Positions 1 to 5,639 of a stretch of 64,000 bases of DNA are shown here, one piece after another. The notes beneath the pieces were generated by a model. That model was given only the letters and a program-made list of their open reading frames with translations, ran no database searches and was not told where the DNA came from. How positions within the stretch are numbered: position 1 is the stretch's first letter; every line of letters begins with the position of its first letter. Both the position numbers and the translations under genes were made by a program. Source of the stretch: JAOTZA01 sp965224065. GTDB lineage: Bacteria; Acidobacteriota; Thermoanaerobaculia; Multivoradales; JAHEKO01. Location: positions 3,922,946 through 3,986,945 of the forward strand of contig CBDCYF010000005.1 in the NCBI GenBank assembly GCA_965224065.1, written 5' to 3'.

Positions 1-690
1 GTCGATCTCCATCGCGGTCTTGAGCGTGGCGTTGGAGATCGCCATCAACAAGCCGGCCGCGATTCCGTGACCGCTGGCGTCGCCCACCGTCAGCGCGAGA
101 CGGCCGTGCGAAAGCGGCGACAGGTCGTAGTAATCCCCACCCACCTCGTTGGCGGTGCGGTAGGAGTGGGCGAAGGCGTAACCGGGTATCTCGGGGGCCT
201 CGTTTGGTAGCAGGTCGTCCTGGAGCTGGCGCGCGACTTCGAGCTCGTCACGCACCCGCACCCGGTCCACCAGCTCCATGGCCAAAAGAAAGAAAAGAGA
301 CCCGACACTGAGCAGAAACCAGAGGGTCTCGAACCGCAGAAACAGCAACCGCGACTGGAGAAAGCGGACCTCGATGCCGAGAGAGGCGAACAGGCCGATC
401 GCGAGGCTTCCCATGGCGAGCGCGAAGAGCAGGCGCCGCGCCGGAGAAAGACGCGACGAGATTCCCCGCAGGACGATCTTGACCCGAGTACCCAGCGGTG
501 TCTTCCGGCCGTCGGCCGGAACGGCCGGCGGCTGATCGCGGGCCAGAACGGCGTAGGCTTTGGGGGCGTCCTGCTCGAAGAGCCGCCGTACGTCGCGGAC
601 GTTGAGGCCCTCGGTGTAGTCCCGCACGAAGGTCCGCGCCTGGTCCACGTAGGCGCGTGGCCGCCTGCGGCGTCGCTTCTTTTTGGTCAT
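1..690 (-). CDS. Membrane-anchored PP2C/SpoIIE-type serine phosphatase (partial, 3' end outside window)
   Basis: Read on the minus strand from an ATG at 690, the frame stays open to the window edge, giving the first 230 residues. A very basic N-terminus is followed by two hydrophobic segments at about residues 90-107 and 122-142. A short linker with the RsbU/SpoIIE-type motif ARQLQDDLLP comes next. The beginning of a PP2C-like phosphatase domain follows, with NEVGGDYYDL and VGDASGHGIAAGLLMA carrying the metal-binding aspartates. Family members dephosphorylate anti-sigma antagonists or other signalling proteins, often controlled by a sensor domain. Here the N-terminal part has only the membrane hairpin and no recognisable sensor. 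The substrate is not known. It is transcribed divergently from the TRAP operon. Confidence 0.85.
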   Translation of the reverse strand, partial: MTKKKRRRRRPRAYVDQARTFVRDYTEGLNVRDVRRLFEQDAPKAYAVLARDQPPAVPADGRKTPLGTRVKIVLRGISSRLSPARRLLFALAMGSLAIGLFASLGIEVRFLQSRLLFLRFETLWFLLSVGSLFFLLAMELVDRVRVRDELEVARQLQDDLLPNEAPEIPGYAFAHSYRTANEVGGDYYDLSPLSHGRLALTVGDASGHGIAAGLLMAISNATLKTAMEID

Positions 691-806
691 CCCGTTACCC
701 CCCGTTATCTACGGCGGCGGGCCGGTGGGGTTCCTCACCGGGCGCGGCCCACACTACACGAGCCGGCCGGCGCCCGGCCCTGCGTAGGAGAGGCAGGAGA
801 GACCGG

Positions 807-836
807 AAGCTCGCTTGGTACCGAGCTTGCTATAAG
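807..836 (+). promoter_or_regulatory. Operator-like inverted repeat with a TATAAG -10-like hexamer ahead of tatT
   Basis: A perfect 7-bp inverted repeat (AAGCTCG at 807-813 and CGAGCTT at 822-828, 8-bp spacer containing GGTAC) lies 20 bp before the tatT ATG. A TATAAG hexamer follows at 831-836. No good -35 element is visible at 16-18 bp. The arrangement would suit a repressor or activator site over the promoter of the TRAP operon, but this is inference. Confidence 0.35.
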
Positions 837-848
837 GTCGGATACGGC

Positions 849-1763
849 ATGAAAGGCAGGAGAATCGGAGCGCTTGTGGTCTCGGCGGTGGCCGTTTTGG
901 CGGGGACCGGCTGCTCGATTCGCGCTCTGGCGGTCAACGCGCTGGCCAACTCGCTCGCCGCAAGCGGCGATGTCTTTGCATCGGACGAGGACCCGGAGCT
1001 GGTCCGAGAGGCCCTGCCGTTCGCCCTCAAGACCATGGAAACGCTACTGGCCGAGAAACCGGACCACCCCGGCCTGTTGCTGTCGGCCTGCCAGGGCTTT
1101 ACCCAGTACGGTTACGCCTTTGTCGAGCCGGAAGGCGAAGAGCTCGAGTACGTCGACTACACCCGGGCGACCCACGCCTTCGACCGGGCGCTCAAGCTCT
1201 ATCTGCGAGGGCGAGGCTATTGCTGGCAGGCCCTCGAGATCGTCTCCGCGGGTGTGGTCGAGCGGTTGAAACAGGACGCCGGCGAGCCCCTGGAGGGGTT
1301 CGGCGAAGCGGACCTGTCGTTGCTTTTCTGGAGCGGCGCGTCCTGGGGAGCGGCGCTTTCGCTGGGACAGGACCGGCCGGAGCTGGCCGTCGACTTTCCG
1401 GCGGTTCGCTCGCTGCTCGAACGGGTGCTCGAGCTCGATGAGACGTTCGACCACGGCGCGATCCATGAGGTGATGATCTCGATCGAGGCGCTTCCCGAGA
1501 CCATGGGCGGCTCGCGCGAGCGCGCCCGGCGCCACTTTGCCCGCGCGGTCGAGCTGGGAGGCGGGCACAAGGCGGCGCCGTACGTGGCGCTGGCTTCGGC
1601 CGTTTCGCTCGCCGAGCAAAACCGCGGCGAGTTTGTCGAGCTGCTCGAGGCGGCTCTCGCCATCGACGTGGATCGCGAGCCTTCGGAACGGTTGGCCAAT
1701 CTCATCGCGCAGCGGCGTGCGCGCTGGCTTTTGGATCAAGTGGATGAACTGTTTTTGGAGTGA
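849..1763 (+). CDS. tatT: TRAP transporter T-component lipoprotein TatT
   Basis: 304 residues. The ATG at 849 opens a short basic n-region, a hydrophobic core and the lipobox LAGTGC, so the mature protein should be a lipoprotein acylated at Cys 21. The rest is helical and TPR-like and resembles the TatT family, which forms a trimer that docks a TRAP substrate-binding protein in Treponema and many other Gram-negatives. Recognisable stretches include LLLSACQGFTQYGYAFVEP near residue 77. It is the first gene of the TRAP operon and its TGA is followed within 20 bp by the binding-protein start. The frame stays open upstream to 657, but only the start at 849 gives a signal peptide. Confidence 0.87.
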   Translation: MKGRRIGALVVSAVAVLAGTGCSIRALAVNALANSLAASGDVFASDEDPELVREALPFALKTMETLLAEKPDHPGLLLSACQGFTQYGYAFVEPEGEELEYVDYTRATHAFDRALKLYLRGRGYCWQALEIVSAGVVERLKQDAGEPLEGFGEADLSLLFWSGASWGAALSLGQDRPELAVDFPAVRSLLERVLELDETFDHGAIHEVMISIEALPETMGGSRERARRHFARAVELGGGHKAAPYVALASAVSLAEQNRGEFVELLEAALAIDVDREPSERLANLIAQRRARWLLDQVDELFLE

Positions 1764-1780
1764 GGACGGATAGAGTGCGA

Positions 1781-2824
1781 ATGAATCGATTCAGAAAATC
1801 TCTGGCCGGCGTTTTTGTCGTGACGGCGTTCGGCCTTGCTTTGAGTTCCCGAGCCGAGGCGGCCGGGACGACGATCCGGCTGGCAACCCTGATTCCCGAC
1901 GGTTCGATCTGGGACAAGGCCCTCAAAGAGATGGGGGACACCTGGCGCAAGTCCTCGGACGGACGAGTGTCTCTGCGGATCTACCCGGGCGGCGTCCAGG
2001 GGGACGAGACCGATGTCTTGCGCAAAATGCGCATCGGCTCGCTCCAAGCCGGGACCTTTACCATCGCCGGCCTGGCCGAGATCGACCCGGCCTTCAACGT
2101 ACTCGCCATCCCGCTTTTTTTCGAGACCTATGATGAGCTTTTCTACGTCCTGGGAGAGCTACGCCCGGAGCTCGAGCGCCGGCTGGACACCAAGGGCTAT
2201 GTGTTGGCGCAGTGGGGCTACGCGGGCTGGGTACATTTTTTTTCCAAAAGACCACTGCATACACCGGACGATCTCAAGCAGGCCAAGATTTTTGTCTGGC
2301 ACGGTGAGGACCAATGGATCGGTTGGTGGAGAAGCCTGGGTTACCAGCCGGTGCCGTTGGCAGCGACCGACATCCTGACCGGGCTCAAGACAGGAATGGT
2401 GGACACGATCCGTACGACGCCGCTGGCGGCGCTCTCTCTCCAATGGTTTCGCGAGACCCCCCACATGCACGACCTGGGGCTGGGTCCCTTGACCGGCGCC
2501 ACGATCGTCTCGAAGAGGACCTGGGCAAAGATCGACGCCGCGGATCGGCAGAAGCTCCTGGAAGCCGCCCATGAGATGGAGCGCGAGCTCCAGGAGAAGA
2601 TCCCGGGCGAGGACAAAAAGGCCGTCGACTTGATGAGCGAAAGGGGGCTCCAAGTCACCGCCTCTCGGGAGCTCGAAGAGTGGCGCAAGCTGGCCGACGG
2701 ATTCGTCGGCGAGATGCGCGGTCGCACCGTTCCCGAAGAGATCTTCGACAAGGCGATCGAGATCCGCGACGCCTACCGGCGGGCTCGCGCCGATGACGCG
2801 GCGGCGTCCGGGGGATCTTCCTGA
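1781..2824 (+). CDS. dctP: TRAP transporter periplasmic substrate-binding protein (DctP/TatP type)
   Basis: 347 residues from ATG 1781, which gives an ordinary signal peptide ending near SRAEA. GTG 1775 (better Shine-Dalgarno spacing) and GTG 1760 (4-bp overlap with the tatT stop) are in-frame alternatives. The mature part follows the DctP fold: LATLIPDGSIWDKA, YPGGVQGDE, a segment ending in IPLFF, and TDILTGLKTGMVDT. It should capture an organic acid or related solute and hand it to the fused membrane subunit, with TatT as partner. In the usual carboxylate binders a conserved arginine sits in the K-x-R-V segment. Here the matching stretch reads AKIFVWHGEDQ, so that arginine seems to be missing and the ligand may not be a simple carboxylate. 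Confidence 0.88.
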   Translation: MNRFRKSLAGVFVVTAFGLALSSRAEAAGTTIRLATLIPDGSIWDKALKEMGDTWRKSSDGRVSLRIYPGGVQGDETDVLRKMRIGSLQAGTFTIAGLAEIDPAFNVLAIPLFFETYDELFYVLGELRPELERRLDTKGYVLAQWGYAGWVHFFSKRPLHTPDDLKQAKIFVWHGEDQWIGWWRSLGYQPVPLAATDILTGLKTGMVDTIRTTPLAALSLQWFRETPHMHDLGLGPLTGATIVSKRTWAKIDAADRQKLLEAAHEMERELQEKIPGEDKKAVDLMSERGLQVTASRELEEWRKLADGFVGEMRGRTVPEEIFDKAIEIRDAYRRARADDAAASGGSS

Positions 2825-4623
2825 AGCGGCTTCGCTCGGTTGAAGAATCCATCCCGACGATCGCTCTGGCGATCATGGTGCTGCTGCCGCTCGCCGAAGC
2901 GGTGGCGCGCAAACTCTTCTCCAGCGCGATCCCGGGCGCCGGGCCTTTTGTCCAGCATCTGACCCTGGTGGTTGCGTTCCTGGGCGCGGCGCTGGCGGCG
3001 CGTGAGGGGAAGCTCCTGGCCCTGGCAACCGGCGAGCTGCTGCCGGACGGTCCGGTGGGACGCGTCGCCCGCCGTTTTGCGGCGACCGTCGGCGCGTTGG
3101 CCTCGGCCCTGCTTTTCCGCGCTTCGCTCGACCTGACACTGAGCGAGCGCGAATTTGGCTCGACCCTGCCGCTGGGTGTTCCCGTCTGGTGGGTCCAGCT
3201 CGTCCTACCGATCGCGTTTCTGGCGATCGCGCTGCGGCTCGTGGGGCGCTCCGGCGAGGGTTGGAAGGCCCGCCTGCCGGCCATCCTGGGTCTTGCCGCC
3301 GGGCTTGCGATCGGCCAGTTCCCGTTGTGGATCGAAGGTCTTCCGACCTGGATCACCGTCGTTGTCGTGGTTGCAGCGACGGTTGCTGGGATGCCGATCT
3401 TTGCGGCGTTGGGCGGGGCGGCGGTGCTGCTGTTTCTGGCGGACGGGATACCGGCCGCGGCGGTGCCGGCCGAGACCTATCGGCTAACCGTCTCTTCGAC
3501 CCTACCGGCGATTCCACTGTTTACATTGGCGGGATTTCTGCTCGCCCAGGGCAAGGCGGCGCACCGTCTGCTCGAGGTCTTTCGCGCGCTTTTTGGATGG
3601 ATCCCCGGGGGTACGGCCGTGGTGACGGCCCTGCTGTGCGCTTTTTTTACCGTGTTTACCGGCGGCTCGGGCGTCACCATCCTGGCCCTCGGCGGCCTTC
3701 TGTTCACCGCCCTCCAGGCCGACCGCTATCGCGAGCAGTTCTCGCTCGGTCTCTTGACCGCCTCCGGCTCCCTCGGGCTGCTGTTCCCACCGGCCCTGCC
3801 GTTGATCCTCTACGGGATCGTGGCGGCGGTGCCGATCCGTGACCTCTTTATCGGCGGCATGGTGCCGGGCTTCTTGCTGGTGGCCTTGATCGCCGCATGG
3901 GGCATCCGCGAGGGCATCGTCCGTGGCTCGGGGCGAGAGCGCTTCGAGCCACGGCGCGCGCTGGATGCGGTGTGGCACGCTAAGTGGGAGCTTCTCTTGC
4001 CGGCGGTCATCTTGGTCTCGATCTTCAGCGGCTTTGCCACGCTGGTGGAGTCCTCGGCGCTGGCGGCGCTCTACGCGCTGGTGTCGCAGCGGTTCGTGCA
4101 TCGCGACATCCCGTCTTCACGGGAGCTGAGAAAGGTGTTTGTCGAGTGCATCGTGTTGATCGGCGGTGTGCTCGTCATCCTCGGGGTGGCGATGGGCTTT
4201 ACCTCGTATCTGGTGGACGCCCAGGTGGCATCACGGATTGTCGAGTGGGCCCAGGAGTCGATCTCCTCCAAGCTGGTCTTTTTGCTGGCGCTCAACGTCT
4301 TTTTATTGATCGTCGGTTGCTTGATGGACATCTTCTCGGCCATCGTCGTGGTGGTGCCGCTGATCGTGCCGCTGGGCGCCGCCTTTGGGGTCGACCCGAT
4401 CCACCTGGGGATCATCTTTGTCGCCAACCTGGAACTGGGGTACCTGACGCCCCCGGTCGGGCTCAACCTGTTTCTGGCGGCCTACCGCTTTGAGCGGCCG
4501 CTGCTGGAGGTGTGGCGCTCGGCCCTGGCGCCGCTGGCGATTCTGGCCATGGGCGTCCTGCTCATTACCTATTGGCCCGACTTGACCCTGGGCCTGCTCG
4601 AATGGATCGGCCGGGAATCTTAA
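2821..4623 (+). CDS. dctM: TRAP transporter fused small and large permease (DctQ-DctM)
   Basis: About 600 residues, almost entirely membrane-spanning. Residues 1-150 correspond to the small DctQ subunit (AFLGAALAAREGKLL is its typical second-helix motif). About 165-600 form the large DctM subunit, with IPLFTLAGFLLA, GGSGVTILALGG, FPPALPLILYGI and LTPPVGLNLFL. It imports the solute presented by DctP, using an ion gradient. The first ATG in frame is at 2875. However, family-like residues (KRLRSVEESIPTIALAI) are encoded upstream of it, and the frame is open back to 2797 with no ATG, GTG or TTG. CTG at 2821, overlapping the dctP TGA, is the best upstream start. If ATG 2875 is used, the protein loses part of its first helix. 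Confidence 0.88.
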   Translation: MKRLRSVEESIPTIALAIMVLLPLAEAVARKLFSSAIPGAGPFVQHLTLVVAFLGAALAAREGKLLALATGELLPDGPVGRVARRFAATVGALASALLFRASLDLTLSEREFGSTLPLGVPVWWVQLVLPIAFLAIALRLVGRSGEGWKARLPAILGLAAGLAIGQFPLWIEGLPTWITVVVVVAATVAGMPIFAALGGAAVLLFLADGIPAAAVPAETYRLTVSSTLPAIPLFTLAGFLLAQGKAAHRLLEVFRALFGWIPGGTAVVTALLCAFFTVFTGGSGVTILALGGLLFTALQADRYREQFSLGLLTASGSLGLLFPPALPLILYGIVAAVPIRDLFIGGMVPGFLLVALIAAWGIREGIVRGSGRERFEPRRALDAVWHAKWELLLPAVILVSIFSGFATLVESSALAALYALVSQRFVHRDIPSSRELRKVFVECIVLIGGVLVILGVAMGFTSYLVDAQVASRIVEWAQESISSKLVFLLALNVFLLIVGCLMDIFSAIVVVVPLIVPLGAAFGVDPIHLGIIFVANLELGYLTPPVGLNLFLAAYRFERPLLEVWRSALAPLAILAMGVLLITYWPDLTLGLLEWIGRES

Positions 4624-4670
4624 TTCGGGGACAGTCCCCGAGTTAAGAAAGGGGGACTGTCCCCTTTTTG
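4620..4670. repeat. REP-type double palindrome (GGGGAC core) between convergent genes
   Basis: Two adjacent palindromes are present: an imperfect one at 4620-4646 built on CGGGGACAGTCCCCG and a second at about 4648-4670 built on GGGGGACTGTCCCC with flanking A and T runs. The first begins on the TAA stop of the TRAP permease. The TTA near its other end is the stop of the convergent Smr gene, whose last residues (KKGTVPLS) are encoded by the second palindrome. The hairpin plus T-run could also end transcription of the permease gene. The core is unlike the REP family around 18.4-19.4 kb. Confidence 0.7.
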
Positions 4671-4939
4671 AGGGTCACCCAGGTGGCGCCCCAGCCGCCG
4701 GCCTGGAGCGGCGCGTCGCCAAACGCCTCAACCCGCGGGTCTCGCTCTAGAAGTGTGCGCACGGTTCGGCGCTGCGTGCCGGTGCCGCGGCCGTGGATGA
4801 TCCGCAGCTCGGTGAGCCCCTCCCGGCACGCGGCGTCGAGGTATTCGCGCACCACGCTGGGCACGTCGCGGGGCCGGAACGGGTGGAGGTCGAGCACGTC
4901 GGTGATCGGGAGCTCGATCGGTTCTTGGGGATCCGGCAT
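4643..4939 (-). CDS. Smr-domain protein
   Basis: 98 residues from ATG 4939. It has the small MutS-related fold: LDLHPFRPRDV near residue 16 (usual LDLHG motif with Pro in place of Gly), RIIHGRGTGTQRRTV near residue 47, and GWGATWVTL close to the end. Smr domains bind or nick nucleic acids, as in the C-terminus of MutS2. Stand-alone short forms like this one are common and poorly understood. The last eight or so residues come from the adjoining REP palindrome, so the natural C-terminus has probably been replaced. It converges with the TRAP permease gene. Confidence 0.82.
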   Translation of the reverse strand: MPDPQEPIELPITDVLDLHPFRPRDVPSVVREYLDAACREGLTELRIIHGRGTGTQRRTVRTLLERDPRVEAFGDAPLQAGGWGATWVTLKKGTVPLS

Positions 4940-5003
4940 CAGGAGATTGTGCCACGGTGAGGCCTGTCCGCCACGTGGGTCCAGTCTTGATCCGTCGCGA
5001 ATC

Positions 5004-5030
5004 TTGACATATCATGACATGTCAAGGAGG
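5004..5030 (+). promoter_or_regulatory. Operator and ribosome binding site of the RHH-Doc module
   Basis: Two similar half-elements lie end to end, TGACATATCA (5005-5014) and the perfect palindrome TGACATGTCA (5015-5024). They are followed directly by the Shine-Dalgarno AAGGAGG at 5024-5030, five bases before the antitoxin ATG. Paired palindromes of this size are what ribbon-helix-helix antitoxins normally bind, so autoregulation is likely. A TTGACA at 5004-5009 could double as a -35 element. Confidence 0.55.
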
Positions 5031-5035
5031 CGCCG

Positions 5036-5248
5036 ATGGCCGCAATCAAGATCAGCTCGAAGGTCGAACAAGAGGTTTGGGAAGAGCTCAAGGCACTGGC
5101 TGCCGAATCCCACCAGAACATCTCCGGGTTGCTCACCGACGCGATTCGCGACTATGTGCGCCGCCGCCGGGTGCGCCCCGTCGTCGAGGGACACTTGGAG
5201 GATTCGATCGCCGACAACCGAGAGCTGGGTCGTCTGCTTGCACGGTAA
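5036..5248 (+). CDS. Ribbon-helix-helix antitoxin of a Doc-type toxin-antitoxin pair
   Basis: 70 residues from ATG 5036, with a strong Shine-Dalgarno sequence five bases upstream. The N-terminal IKISSKVEQEVWEELKALA followed by NISGLLTDAIRDYV fits a CopG/MetJ-like ribbon-helix-helix DNA-binding domain. The charged C-terminus (about residues 45-70) would be the toxin-binding tail. It overlaps the start of the Fic/Doc gene by 11 bp, so the two are cotranslated. It probably represses its own promoter through the palindromes at 5005-5024. Confidence 0.8.
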   Translation: MAAIKISSKVEQEVWEELKALAAESHQNISGLLTDAIRDYVRRRRVRPVVEGHLEDSIADNRELGRLLAR

Positions 5249-5624
5249 GACCGTCCAGTATCTGAGCGTCGACGAAACCCTCGCCATCCACCAACGACTG
5301 ATCGACGTATTCGGTGGTGTCGAGGGAGTTCGGGATCCGGGCCTGCTCGAAAGTGCCCTGTACCGGCCACGGTCCGGGTACTACGGAGATCTGACCGAGA
5401 TGGCGGCCGCGCTATTCGAGTCTCTGTTGATGAATCATCCGTTTCTCGACGGCAACAAGCGAGTCGCTTTCTTTGCAACCGATGTGTTTCTGCGGCTCAA
5501 CGGTTGGAAGCTGCAAGTCGAGGCGGCATCCGCCCACGCGTTTCTCATCGGTTTGCTGGAAGAAGGCCGGTGTGACTTTGTCCACCTCCTCCCGTGGATC
5601 CGGGCTTCGGTCACTCCCCTGTGA
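5238..5624 (+). CDS. doc: Doc-family (death-on-curing, Fic fold) toxin
   Basis: 128 residues if the TTG at 5238 is used; no later start keeps the N-terminal strand. The Fic/Doc signature HPFLDGNKR is at residues 67-75, followed by VAFFATDVFL. The N-terminal YLSVDETLAIHQRLI and the RDPGLLESAL segment are typical of the Doc subfamily. Phage P1 Doc phosphorylates EF-Tu, while other Fic proteins AMPylate targets; which applies here cannot be read from sequence. The antitoxin is the overlapping RHH protein. The TTG start and the 11-bp overlap should keep toxin synthesis below antitoxin synthesis. Confidence 0.85.
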   Translation: MHGKTVQYLSVDETLAIHQRLIDVFGGVEGVRDPGLLESALYRPRSGYYGDLTEMAAALFESLLMNHPFLDGNKRVAFFATDVFLRLNGWKLQVEAASAHAFLIGLLEEGRCDFVHLLPWIRASVTPL

Positions 5625-5639
5625 CCGCGGCCACCGGGT

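Noticed and set aside
4668..5237. Upstream part of the long open frame that ends as Doc
   Set aside because: Antisense to Smr and out of frame with the antitoxin; the Doc homology begins only near 5240.
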